This document shows, in pieces, positions 19,163-27,530 of a stretch of DNA of 64,000 nt. Position 1 is the first letter of the stretch, and each line of letters begins with the position of its first letter. A program made the position numbers and the translations under genes. The notes under the pieces were generated by a model. That model saw only the letters and a list, made by a program, of their open reading frames with translations, had not been told where the DNA came from and made no database searches. Source of the stretch: Sorangium cellulosum (lineage in GTDB: Bacteria; Myxococcota_A; Polyangia; Polyangiales; Polyangiaceae); assembly GCF_004135735.1 (NCBI RefSeq), contig NZ_CP012670.1:4547501-4611500 (forward strand), written 5' to 3'.

Positions 19163-19435
19163 TCAAGCCGCCTTGACGGCGCGGAGCGACGGACGGCGCA
19201 GCGGGCGTGGCGGCGCCGCGGTGAACGCCGCGCCGAGGGCGAGGCCGCGGAGCGTCAGCCGCATCCGGAGGGCGTCGAGGTAGCCCTCGCGGTGCAGGGC
19301 GGTGACCGCCCGGCGGACGTCGGCCCGGCGCACCTCGAGGGCGGCGGTCAATGTTTCGAGGGTCACGATTGCGCCCTCGCCCTGGAGGGCATACAGCGTT
19401 CGAAGAAGGTGGGGAGCGAGGTCGTTCATGGTCAT
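19163..19435 (-). CDS. Small winged-helix/HTH protein
   Basis: 90 aa, MTMNDLAPHLLRTLYALQGE onward. The segment from about residue 20 to 70 (VTLETLTAALEVRRADVRRA then VTALHREGYLDALRMRLTLR) has the helix-turn-helix-wing pattern of small transcriptional regulators: a recognition helix followed by a 'GYLDA..RLTLRG' wing. The start is ATG 19435 or ATG 19429; no Shine-Dalgarno precedes either, and GTTAACG lies just upstream. The longer frame to 19660 is low-complexity and overlaps the divergent gene. Target unknown. Confidence 0.7.
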   Translation of the reverse strand: MTMNDLAPHLLRTLYALQGEGAIVTLETLTAALEVRRADVRRAVTALHREGYLDALRMRLTLRGLALGAAFTAAPPRPLRRPSLRAVKAA

Positions 19436-19577
19436 GGCGCCCACGTTAACCGGGCGCCTGAACGGCCGTACAGTTTTTGGTGACGATTTTTCCCGACCGG
19501 CGGCGGAGGGGGGTGGCCGGCGGAGATGAGCCCCCTCCCTCGCGGGACGCGGCGGCCATCTATGGTACGTCCCGCTC

Positions 19578-20318
19578 GTGCGCGCCGATGCCTCGCCTCC
19601 CCAGGCCGTGATCCTCGCCGGCGGGCTCGGCACCCGGATGCGTCCGCGCACCGAGCACACGCCGAAGTTCCTCCTGCCGGTGGCCGGGAGGCCGTTCGGG
19701 GCGTGGCTCCTCGAGCGGCTCGCCGCCGCGGGGTTCGGCGAGGTGATCCTCTGCGTGGGTCACCTCGGCGACGCCATCCGGGGGGCGATGGGCGAACGGT
19801 TCGCGGGGATGCCGCTCCGATATGCCGATGACGGCCCCGAGCTCCTCGGCACGGCCGGCGCGCTTCGCCGCGCGCTGCTCCACCTGGCCCCCGTGTTCCT
19901 CATGACGTACGGCGACTCCTATCTCCCCTTCGACTACCAGGCCCCGCTCCGCGACCTCCGCGCGCACCCCGGCGCGCTCGGCACCATGGCCGTGTACCGG
20001 AACGAGGGGCGGCTCGACGCGTCGAACACCGCGGTCTCGAGCGACCTCGTGGCGCGCTACGAGAAGCGCCGGGCGGACGACCCGCCCGACCCCGCCCTCG
20101 ACCACATCGACTACGGCGCCACCGCGCTCCGCCGCGAGGTCGTCGAGGCGCTGCCGGCGGGCGCGCCGCTCGGCTTCGAGGCGGTGCAGCGCGACCTCGC
20201 GGCGCGCGGCCGCCTGCGGGCCCTCCCGGTCGCCGAGCGCTTCTACGAGATCGGCTCCGAGCAGGGCCTCCGCGATCTCGAGGCGGCGCTCACGGCCGCG
20301 AGGGAGGGGCGAGGATGA
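19578..20318 (+). CDS. hddC: Sugar-1-phosphate nucleotidyltransferase, HddC-like (heptose-1-P guanylyltransferase)
   Basis: Predicted to transfer GMP to D-glycero-alpha-D-manno-heptose 1-phosphate, the last step of GDP-heptose synthesis. The 246-aa Rossmann-type protein has AVILAGGLGTRMRPRTEHTP (nucleotide loop), KFLLPVAGRP and DDGPELLGTAGALRRA. It ends at the next gene by an ATGA overlap. Specificity is inferred from context (hddA, gmhA and gmhB follow directly). The start is GTG 19578, only 11 nt after a TATGGT -10-like hexamer, so the mRNA may have almost no leader. Confidence 0.88.
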   Translation: MRADASPPQAVILAGGLGTRMRPRTEHTPKFLLPVAGRPFGAWLLERLAAAGFGEVILCVGHLGDAIRGAMGERFAGMPLRYADDGPELLGTAGALRRALLHLAPVFLMTYGDSYLPFDYQAPLRDLRAHPGALGTMAVYRNEGRLDASNTAVSSDLVARYEKRRADDPPDPALDHIDYGATALRREVVEALPAGAPLGFEAVQRDLAARGRLRALPVAERFYEIGSEQGLRDLEAALTAAREGRG

Positions 20319-21310
20319 TCGTCTCTCGAGCCCCGGTGCGCTTCTCGCTCGGCGGCGGCGGCACCGATCTGCCCGCCTACTCCGACCGCTTCGGCGGCTA
20401 CCTCGTGTCGGCCGCCATCGACAAGTACATCTACGTGACGGCCAACAAGCGCTTCCACCGCGATATCCGCCTCGCGTACTCCAAGACCGAGATCGTCCCG
20501 TCGGTCGACCGGATCGAGCACCCGATCTTCCGGGAGGCGCTCCGGATGGTGGGAATCGAGCACTCGATCGAGCTCACGAGCGTCGCGGATCTGCCCGCGA
20601 ACTCGGGCCTGGGCTCGTCGAGCTCGTTCACGGTCGCGCTCCTCAACGCGCTGCACACGTACCGGCGCGACTTCGTCTCGTCCGAGCAGCTCGCCCGCGA
20701 GGCGTGCGCCATCGAGATCGAGCGCCTCGGCGAGCCGATCGGCAAGCAGGATCAGTACATCGCGGCCTACGGCAACATCACCGCGTTCACGTTCTCGCCG
20801 GACGGCTCGGTCCACGTCGAGCCCGTGCCGATCCGCGACGAGGTGATGGACGAGCTCGAGAGCAACCTGCTCATCGTGTGGAGCGGCGTCGAGCGCCCGG
20901 CGCGGGTCGTGCTCTCCGAGCAGGGGAGGCGGCTCCACGACCTCGAGCCCGACGTGGTCGGGCGGATGCACCGCATCAAGGAGATCGGCCGCGACGTGCA
21001 CCGCATCCTCGTCACGGGCCGGCTCGACGACTACGGCGAGCTCCTGCACGCCCACTGGACGCAGAAGCGCAAGCTCGCCTCCAAGATGACCGATGAGGTC
21101 CTCGACGAGATCTACGAGATCGCCCGGGGCGCCGGGGCGCTCGGCGGCAAGCTGATGGGGGCGGGCGGCGGCGGCTTCTTCATGTTCTACGTCCGCCCGG
21201 CGGAGAGGCGCCGGGTGCTGGAGGCGCTCGCCGCGCGGGGCCTGCGCGCGCTGCGCTTCCGCTTCGACCTCGACGGCGCGCGCATCGTGGCGAACCTGCA
21301 CCGCTCCTGA
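20315..21310 (+). CDS. hddA: D-glycero-alpha-D-manno-heptose-7-phosphate 1-kinase (GHMP family)
   Basis: Phosphorylates C1 of heptose 7-phosphate with alpha stereochemistry, leading to GDP-heptose. In 331 aa it has the N-terminal SRAPVRFSLGGGGTDLPAYS, the GHMP phosphate-binding loop LPANSGLGSSSSFTVALLNA (about residues 93-112) and the C-terminal GHMP motif GGKLMGAGGGGFFMFYV. All are typical of HddA. ATG 20315 overlaps the upstream TGA. A small GC hairpin (8-bp stem, 21314-21337) follows its stop. Confidence 0.92.
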   Translation: MIVSRAPVRFSLGGGGTDLPAYSDRFGGYLVSAAIDKYIYVTANKRFHRDIRLAYSKTEIVPSVDRIEHPIFREALRMVGIEHSIELTSVADLPANSGLGSSSSFTVALLNALHTYRRDFVSSEQLAREACAIEIERLGEPIGKQDQYIAAYGNITAFTFSPDGSVHVEPVPIRDEVMDELESNLLIVWSGVERPARVVLSEQGRRLHDLEPDVVGRMHRIKEIGRDVHRILVTGRLDDYGELLHAHWTQKRKLASKMTDEVLDEIYEIARGAGALGGKLMGAGGGGFFMFYVRPAERRRVLEALAARGLRALRFRFDLDGARIVANLHRS

Positions 21311-21367
21311 AGGGGCGCCCCGCCCAGGGGGGGCGCCTGCTCCTGGGCATTTCCGCCGGACTCTGGC

Positions 21368-21373
21368 TATACA
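21368..21373 (+). promoter_or_regulatory. Candidate -10 element directly before gmhA (leaderless start)
   Basis: TATACA lies at 21368-21373 in the sequence TGGCTATACAT. The gmhA ATG is at 21380, 6 nt further on, where transcription would be expected to begin. No Shine-Dalgarno is present, which fits a leaderless mRNA. No good -35 is visible. Confidence 0.4.
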
Positions 21374-21379
21374 TCGAGC

Positions 21380-22000
21380 ATGCCCCAGAGCACGCAGGCG
21401 TTCGTGGAAACGTACCTCCGCGAGACGGCCGAGATCGCCCTCGCGACGAGCCCCGAGGACCTGGCCCGCGTCATCGAGATCCTGTTCGAGGCGTACCGGG
21501 ACGATCGGACGATCTACACGTGCGGCAACGGCGGCTCGGCCGCCAACGCCAGCCACCTCGCCTGCGACATCGCCAAGTTCACGTGGGTGGAGGGCAAGCG
21601 GCGCTTCAAGTGCACCTCCCTCTGCGACAACGCGGCCCTCATCAGCGCCCTGACCAACGACGTCGGCTGGAGCCGGGTCTTCCTCGAGCAGCTCGACGGC
21701 CGCGTCGTCGCCGGCGACGTGCTCGTGTGCCTGAGCGTGCACGGCGGCGCGGGCGCGGATCGGGCGGGCCCCTGGTCGCAGAACCTGGTGGCCGCCGCGG
21801 ATTTCGCGAAGCGGGCCGGGGCCAAGGTGGTCGCGCTGGTCGGGTACGACGGCGGCGCCCTGCGCCAGATGGCCGACGCCAGCGTCGTCGTGCCGCGGAC
21901 GCGGGCCGGCGCCACGTCGACGCCGCACGTGGAGGGCCTCCACGAGGTCTACCATCACCTCATCTGCGAGCGGCTCCTGCAGCTCGTGGCCGAGAGCTGA
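21380..22000 (+). CDS. gmhA: Sedoheptulose-7-phosphate isomerase (SIS domain)
   Basis: Converts sedoheptulose 7-phosphate to D-glycero-D-manno-heptose 7-phosphate, first step of ADP- and GDP-heptose synthesis. The 206-aa SIS-domain protein has YTCGNGGSAANASHLACDIA near residues 47-66, SLCDNAALISALTNDVGW, and the C-terminal VEGLHEVYHHLICERL helix. It sits between hddA and gmhB. The start ATG 21380 lacks a ribosome binding site; see the adjacent -10 candidate. Confidence 0.93.
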   Translation: MPQSTQAFVETYLRETAEIALATSPEDLARVIEILFEAYRDDRTIYTCGNGGSAANASHLACDIAKFTWVEGKRRFKCTSLCDNAALISALTNDVGWSRVFLEQLDGRVVAGDVLVCLSVHGGAGADRAGPWSQNLVAAADFAKRAGAKVVALVGYDGGALRQMADASVVVPRTRAGATSTPHVEGLHEVYHHLICERLLQLVAES

Positions 22001-22009
22001 GCGCCGCGC

Positions 22010-22624
22010 GTGAGCAGGCGGCGCGGGGTCGTGCTCGACCGCGACGGCACCCTGATCGACGTGGTGCGCGACGTCGAGCTCGGCGTCGTGGTGACGGCGT
22101 TCCACCCCGATCAGATCCGCCTCCTGCCCGGGGTGCTGGAGGGCCTCCGGCGCCTCGCCGACGCGGGGTTCCTGCTCGCGATCGCGACCAACCAGCCGGG
22201 CGCGGCCAAGGGGCAGGTCCCGCTCGCGGCGATCGAGCGCACGAACCGCGCGCTGGTCGAGCGGCTGCGCGAGGCCGGCGTCGCGATCGCGGCGCTCGCG
22301 GTCTGCCCGCACCACCCCGAGGGCGGCCCGGGCGGCGATCCGGCGCTGATCGGCCCGTGCGCCTGCCGGAAGCCGGCGCCGGGCATGCTCACGGCGCTCG
22401 CGCGCGAGCTCGATCTCGACGCCTCGGCGAGCTGGATGATCGGCGACGCGGCGAGCGACGTCGCGGCCGCGCGCGCCGCGGGCATGCGGGCCGGCCTGCT
22501 CCTGGACCGGCGCCGCTGCGAGCTGTGCCCGCTCCGGAGCGAGGCCGCTCTGCCCTGCCCGGATCGCGCGGCGCCGCGCCTCGATCTCCTGGCGGAGGAG
22601 ATCCTCACCGGGCCGCGCGGCTAG
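22010..22624 (+). CDS. gmhB: D-glycero-D-manno-heptose-1,7-bisphosphate 7-phosphatase
   Basis: HAD-superfamily phosphatase that removes the 7-phosphate from heptose bisphosphate. The 204-aa protein starts MSRRRGVVLDRDGTLIDVV (DxDGT nucleophile). It has the zinc-binding loop CPHHPEG...CACRKP typical of GmhB and the C-terminal metal motif MIGDAASDVAAA. GTG 22010 is 9 nt after gmhA. With hddC, hddA and gmhA it completes the whole path from sedoheptulose 7-phosphate to GDP-D-glycero-alpha-D-manno-heptose, used for surface polysaccharide or S-layer glycan. Confidence 0.92.
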   Translation: MSRRRGVVLDRDGTLIDVVRDVELGVVVTAFHPDQIRLLPGVLEGLRRLADAGFLLAIATNQPGAAKGQVPLAAIERTNRALVERLREAGVAIAALAVCPHHPEGGPGGDPALIGPCACRKPAPGMLTALARELDLDASASWMIGDAASDVAAARAAGMRAGLLLDRRRCELCPLRSEAALPCPDRAAPRLDLLAEEILTGPRG

Positions 22625-22639
22625 CCGGCGCGCGCCGCG

Positions 22640-22648
22640 TGCTACCGT
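22640..22648 (+). promoter_or_regulatory. Extended -10-like TGCTACCGT before the MoxR gene
   Basis: TGCTACCGT at 22640-22648 ends 6 nt before the GTG start at 22655, the same spacing as TATACA before gmhA. It is consistent with a leaderless transcript. A 12-bp palindrome (CGGCGCGCGCCG, 22626-22637) lies immediately upstream. Confidence 0.4.
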
Positions 22649-22654
22649 CCCGCC

Positions 22655-23647
22655 GTGACACCTCACCCGGATCACGACGGCGGCGCGCCCGGCGGCCGCG
22701 ACGACACCCCGGCCTCCGCGGGCGAGCTCGACGCGCGCCTCGCGGCGGCCAGCTACATCTCCGATCCGGCGACGTCGCTCGCGCTCTGGCTCGCGCTGCG
22801 CATGGATCGGCCGCTCCTGCTCGAGGGGCCCGCCGGCGTCGGCAAGACGGATCTCGCCCGCGCCGCGGCCGCGGCGCTCGGCCGCGGGCTCGTCCGGCTC
22901 CAGTGCTACGAGGGGCTCGACGAGGCCAAGGCGCTGTACGAGTGGGACTACGCCAAGCAGATGCTCTACACGCAGCTCCTGCGCGACGCGGTCGCGAAGG
23001 AGATCGCCGGCGCGGCGAGCCTCTCCGACGCCGCGCGCGCGATCGCGGGGAGCGAGGCGTCGTTCTTCAGCGAGCATTTCCTGATCGCGCGCCCGCTCCT
23101 CGCGGCGCTGCGGAGCGAGGCGCCCGTCGTCCTCCTCATCGACGAGGTCGATCGCGCGGACCCGGAGTTCGAGGCGTTCCTGCTCGAGGTGCTCTCCGAG
23201 ATGCAGGTCACGATCCCCGAGCTCGGCACGATCCGCGCCGCGCGCCCGCCGCTCGTCCTGCTGACGACGAACGCGACCCGCGAGATGACCGAGGCGCTGC
23301 GCCGCCGCTGCCTGCACGCGTTCCTGGACTACCCGCCGCCGTCGCGCGAGGTCGCGATCCTGAAGGTCGCGATCCCGGGGATCGAACCCCGCCTCGCCGC
23401 GCAGGTCGTGGCGTTCGTCGGCGCGCTGCGGGCGATGGATCTGCGCAAGCTGCCCGCCATCAGCGAGACGATCGACTGGGCCCGCGCGCTGCTCCTGCTC
23501 GGCCGGCGCGCGATCTCGCCGGAGGTCGCCCGCGAGACGCTCGGCGTGCTGCTCAAGCACCAGCGCGACCGGAGCGACGCCGAGGCGAGGCTCGGGGCCC
23601 TCGTGAAGGCCGCCGAGCAGGCCGGCGCGGACGAGCCGGCTACCTGA
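22655..23647 (+). CDS. MoxR-family AAA+ ATPase
   Basis: Chaperone-like AAA+ ATPase of 330 aa. Walker A is GPAGVGKT (about residues 58-65), Walker B is VVLLIDEVDRADPEFEAFLL, and sensor 1 is LLTTNATREMTEALRRRC, with the CoxD/NorQ-like sequence ALYEWDY. Family members usually act with a von Willebrand A-domain partner to insert metals or mature complexes. No such partner is next to it, because the following gene (dnaE) runs on the opposite strand and overlaps it by 8 bp. The start is GTG 22655. Partner and substrate cannot be told from this window. Confidence 0.9.
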   Translation: MTPHPDHDGGAPGGRDDTPASAGELDARLAAASYISDPATSLALWLALRMDRPLLLEGPAGVGKTDLARAAAAALGRGLVRLQCYEGLDEAKALYEWDYAKQMLYTQLLRDAVAKEIAGAASLSDAARAIAGSEASFFSEHFLIARPLLAALRSEAPVVLLIDEVDRADPEFEAFLLEVLSEMQVTIPELGTIRAARPPLVLLTTNATREMTEALRRRCLHAFLDYPPPSREVAILKVAIPGIEPRLAAQVVAFVGALRAMDLRKLPAISETIDWARALLLLGRRAISPEVARETLGVLLKHQRDRSDAEARLGALVKAAEQAGADEPAT

Positions 23648-26600
23648 GCTCGGCCACCTTCTCGCCGAACAGCTTCTCGAGCCGCGCGAGCATGCCGTCG
23701 TTCGGCTCGACGCGGAGCTCGCGCCCGAGCGCGAGCACCGCCTCCGCCCCGTCGTCGAGCTGGATCACGAGCTGCACCGGGCACACCCCGGGGCTCGCCC
23801 GCAGGAGCGCCCCGAGGCGGTCGATGTGCTCGCGCCGCGTGCTGCGCGACCTCAGCGTGATGGCCACGCTCCTGGTCTGCGCGAGGATGGCGTCGGAGAG
23901 CGGCTGCACCTCGTCGAGCAGGAGGGTCGGCTCGCGCGGCGCGGCCTCCGCCTCCTCGGCCCCCTCCTCCACCATGGGGAAGCTGACCTTCCCCGAGATC
24001 AGCACCGGCTCCCCGCGGTTCAGGAGCTCCCCGTAGAGGCCGATCTGCTTCTCGCGGACCTTGACCTCCACCCGGCCCGTGGTGTCCTCGAGCACGAAGA
24101 ACGCGATCTTGCCGCCGCCCCCCTTGAAGATGCGCTCGCGGTAGCCCTCGACCATCCCGCCGACGCGCACCCTGGACCACGGATCCATGCCGGCCAGCGC
24201 GCTCACGGGCACCACGTCGAAGCGGCTCAGATCCACGCCGTACCGGTCGAGGGGGTGCCCCGAGACGTAGAACCCGAGCGACTGCTTCTCGCGCGAGAGC
24301 GTCTCGCGCAGGTCCCAGTCCTCGACCATCGGGTACTCGTCGAGCCGCTGCTCGACCTCGGGCGCCGCCTTCTTGAAGAGGCCGAACAGATCCGTCTGCC
24401 CCCCCTCGCGGTCGCGGCTCGCGCGGCGCGACCGCTCGAGCGCCTTGTCGATGGCGGCGAACGCCCGCGCCCGGGAGATCCCCCTCGCGTTGAGGCTCGC
24501 GTCGAACGCGCCGCACTGCACGAGCGCCTCGAGCACCCCCTTGTTGACCCGCCGCGGATCGACGCGCTCGGCGAAGTCGAACAGGTCCGCGAACGCGCCC
24601 CCCGCCTCGCGCGCCTCTAGGACCGCCTCGAGCGCGGACTCGCCGACGCCGCGGATCGCGCCCATCCCGAACCGGATCTTCGGGTTGTACGGGTCCTTCA
24701 CCCGGGACCCGCCGCGGCGCGTGCCGGCCGCGCGCTTGCCGCTCGCTCCCGGCGTCGCGCTGTAGACGACGGTGAAGTCCATCTTCGACTCGTTGATCTC
24801 CGGCGGCAGGATCTCGACCCCCCACGCGCGCCCCTCGGCGATGATCCGCACGACCTTCTCGATCTTGTCGCGGTCGGCCGTCATGAGCGCGCAGAGGAAC
24901 TCGACCGGGTAGTGCGCCTTGAGGTAGGCCGTCTGGTACGTGAGCAGCGCGTACGCGGCCGAGTGGCTCTTGTTGAAGCCGTACCCGGCGAAGTACTCGA
25001 GGAGGCCGAAGATGCGCTCGGCGTCCTCGGCCTTCACGCCTTGCTTGAGCGCGCCGTCGACGAACGTCGCCTTCTGCTTGGCCATCTCCTCGGGCTTCTT
25101 CTTGCCCATGGCGCGCCGGAGCAGGTCGGCGCCGCCGAGCGTGTAGCCCGCGAGCCGCTGCGCGATCTGCATGACCTGCTCCTGGTAGACGATGACGCCG
25201 TACGTCGGGACGAGGAGCTCGTCGACGAGCGGGTGCATCTTCTCGATCGGCTTGCGGCCGTGCTTGCAGTCGACGAAGTCCTTCACCATGCCGGTGCCGA
25301 GCGGCCCGGGCCGGTAGAGGGCCACGGCGGCGACGATGTCCTCGAAGGCGTCCGGCTTGAGGTCCTTGAAGAGCTGCTGCATCCCGCTCGACTCGAGCTG
25401 GAACACGCCGGTGGTCTCGCCCGACTGGAGCAGCGCGTAGGTGGCGGCGTCGTCGAGCGGCACGGCGTTTACGTCGAAGCGCCCGCCCTCCCGCTCGGCG
25501 ATGTCCGGCCGCGCGTTCACGAGCCGCACGGCGATGTCGATGACGGTGAGCGTCTTCAGGCCGAGGAAGTCGAACTTGACGAGCCCGGCCTGCTCGACGT
25601 CGTCCTTGTAGTACTGCGTGACGAGCTGCTCGCCGTTCTTGAAGCACGGGACGTGATCCCAGAGCGGCCCCTCGCTGATCACGACGCCCGCGGCGTGCAT
25701 CCCGGCGTGCCGCGTCAGGCCCTCGAGCTTCTGCGCCTGCTTGAGGAGCTCCGCCACCGTCGGGTCGCTCTCCTTGAGCGCCTTGAGCTTCGGCTCGATC
25801 TCCAGCGCCTCGGGGATCGTGTACATGACGCCCGGCCCCTTCTGCGGGACGAGGCTCGCGAGCTTCTGCGCCTCGTTCGCCGGGAACGCCATGGCCCGGG
25901 CGACGTCCTTGATCACGCTCCGCGCCTTGAGCTCGTGGAACGTCGCGATCTGCCCGACCGACGGCTTGTCGGCCTCCTTGCTGTACTTCCTCGTGACGTA
26001 CGCGATGACCTCGTCGCGCCGGTCCATGCAGAAGTCGACGTCGAAGTCCGGCATGCTGACGCGCTCCGGGTTCAGGAAGCGCTCGAACAGCAGGTTGTAC
26101 GGCAGGGGGTCGAGGTCGGTGATCCCCATCGAGTAGGCGACGAGCGAGCCCGCGCCCGACCCGCGGCCCGGGCCGACGGGGATGCCGTTGTCCTTGGCGT
26201 ACTTGATGAAGTCCCAGACGATGAGGAAGTAGCCCGGGAAGTCCATCTGCACGATGACGTCGAGCTCGATGTCGAGCCGGGCCCGGTAGGTGGCCTCGTC
26301 CACCTGGCGGCCCGACCGCGCGATCTGGGCGAGCCGCATCGTGAGCCCCTCGTGCGCCACGTGGCGGAAGTACGAGGCCGGGTCGTCGAACCCGCTCGGC
26401 AGCGGGAACCGCGGGAGCATCGGCTTGCCGAGCTTGAGCTTGAGCGCCGAGCACCGCTCGGCGATCTCGAGCGTCGAGCGCACCGCCTCCGGGTAGTCGC
26501 GGAAGAGGTGCGCCATCTCGTCGGCCGGCTTGAGGAACATCTCGAAGCTGCCGTGGTGCGCCTCGCTCGCCTCGGCGAACGTCCGGTTGGCCGCGATGCA

Positions 26601-27287
26601 CGACAGGTAGAGCTGCCCCTCGCCGTCCTCGCGCGCCCCGAAGTGCGCGTCGTTCGTCGCGACGAGCGGCAGGCCGAGATCGCCGGCCGCGCGCGCCAGG
26701 ATGCCGTTGAGCACCGACTGCTCGACCAGCCCGTGGTCCTGCAGCTCGACGTAGAGGTTGCCGGGCTCGAAGCAGTCCCTGAGCCGGCTGAGCGCCTCGC
26801 GCCCCTCGTCCTCGCCCTGCTCGAGGATGCGCTGGGCGACCACGCCGCCCATGCACCCCGTCAGGCCGATGAGCCCGGCGCTGTGCTGCGCCACCGTCTC
26901 GAGGCGGACGCTCGGCGCGAGCCCGCTCGCGGGGTCGACGTGCCCCTCCGAGACGATGCGGACGAGGTTCTTGTAGCCCTCCTCGGACGCCGCGAGCAGC
27001 ACGAGGTGATCGACGGGCGTCTCGTCCGCGCCCGAGCGCGACACCTGCCCCGCGGCGGCGCCCCACCCGCGCGCCACGTTCACCTCGCAGCCGAGGATCG
27101 CGCCGATGCCTTCCGCCTTGCACGCCTTGTAGTGCTGAATCGCCCCGAACATGTTCCCGTGGTCCGTCAGGGCGACGGCGCGCATGCCCAGCGATTTGGC
27201 GCGCGAGACCAGGTCCTTGATGCGCAGCGCGCCGTCGAGGAGCGAGTACTGCGAGTGCACGTGGAGGTGGATGAACTCAGCGGTCAC
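23640..27287 (-). CDS. dnaE: DNA polymerase III alpha subunit
   Basis: Replicative polymerase catalytic subunit, 1215 aa, of normal DnaE1 length. The N-terminal PHP domain starts FIHLHVHSQYSLLDGALRIK. Polymerase motifs include the catalytic aspartates in PDFDVDFCMDRR and the upstream GPGRGSGAGSLVAYSMGITD. The fingers region has YQEQVMQIAQRLAGYTLGGA and RRAMGKKKPEEM. OB-fold sequence appears near 1000-1080. The start is GTG 27287 (MTAEFIHLHV). Its 3' end overlaps the convergent MoxR gene by 8 bp. PHP residues look intact, so proofreading through the PHP domain is possible but unproven. Confidence 0.97.
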   Translation of the reverse strand: MTAEFIHLHVHSQYSLLDGALRIKDLVSRAKSLGMRAVALTDHGNMFGAIQHYKACKAEGIGAILGCEVNVARGWGAAAGQVSRSGADETPVDHLVLLAASEEGYKNLVRIVSEGHVDPASGLAPSVRLETVAQHSAGLIGLTGCMGGVVAQRILEQGEDEGREALSRLRDCFEPGNLYVELQDHGLVEQSVLNGILARAAGDLGLPLVATNDAHFGAREDGEGQLYLSCIAANRTFAEASEAHHGSFEMFLKPADEMAHLFRDYPEAVRSTLEIAERCSALKLKLGKPMLPRFPLPSGFDDPASYFRHVAHEGLTMRLAQIARSGRQVDEATYRARLDIELDVIVQMDFPGYFLIVWDFIKYAKDNGIPVGPGRGSGAGSLVAYSMGITDLDPLPYNLLFERFLNPERVSMPDFDVDFCMDRRDEVIAYVTRKYSKEADKPSVGQIATFHELKARSVIKDVARAMAFPANEAQKLASLVPQKGPGVMYTIPEALEIEPKLKALKESDPTVAELLKQAQKLEGLTRHAGMHAAGVVISEGPLWDHVPCFKNGEQLVTQYYKDDVEQAGLVKFDFLGLKTLTVIDIAVRLVNARPDIAEREGGRFDVNAVPLDDAATYALLQSGETTGVFQLESSGMQQLFKDLKPDAFEDIVAAVALYRPGPLGTGMVKDFVDCKHGRKPIEKMHPLVDELLVPTYGVIVYQEQVMQIAQRLAGYTLGGADLLRRAMGKKKPEEMAKQKATFVDGALKQGVKAEDAERIFGLLEYFAGYGFNKSHSAAYALLTYQTAYLKAHYPVEFLCALMTADRDKIEKVVRIIAEGRAWGVEILPPEINESKMDFTVVYSATPGASGKRAAGTRRGGSRVKDPYNPKIRFGMGAIRGVGESALEAVLEAREAGGAFADLFDFAERVDPRRVNKGVLEALVQCGAFDASLNARGISRARAFAAIDKALERSRRASRDREGGQTDLFGLFKKAAPEVEQRLDEYPMVEDWDLRETLSREKQSLGFYVSGHPLDRYGVDLSRFDVVPVSALAGMDPWSRVRVGGMVEGYRERIFKGGGGKIAFFVLEDTTGRVEVKVREKQIGLYGELLNRGEPVLISGKVSFPMVEEGAEEAEAAPREPTLLLDEVQPLSDAILAQTRSVAITLRSRSTRREHIDRLGALLRASPGVCPVQLVIQLDDGAEAVLALGRELRVEPNDGMLARLEKLFGEKVAELR

Positions 27288-27530
27288 GGCAGGCTTCCAG
27301 ATAGCTTCTCATCGTGATTCGACCAGGGAAATTCTGGCGATCGTGGAGGACGGCAGAGGACGGAATCGCGAGGCATCGAGGCGAGTGAACACCGCACGCC
27401 AGCGGGCTCACACATAGCGCATTGCGCGGCCGGGATCGCCCTTGATGAGCCGCGCGAGCCGGCGCTAGCATGAGCGCCCGTTTTCGAGCACATGCCTGAT
27501 CTGGGGTGGGGTTTCCAGAAAGTGAGGTCG

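Noticed and set aside
20243..23560. 1105-codon open frame on the minus strand opposite hddA-gmhA-gmhB-moxR
   Set aside because: Shadow frame; composition is Arg/Ala/Gly/Asp repeats without domains, and the plus strand genes have clear motifs.
24912..27317. 801-codon plus-strand frame opposite dnaE
   Set aside because: Shadow of dnaE; no start with a ribosome binding site and no domain similarity.
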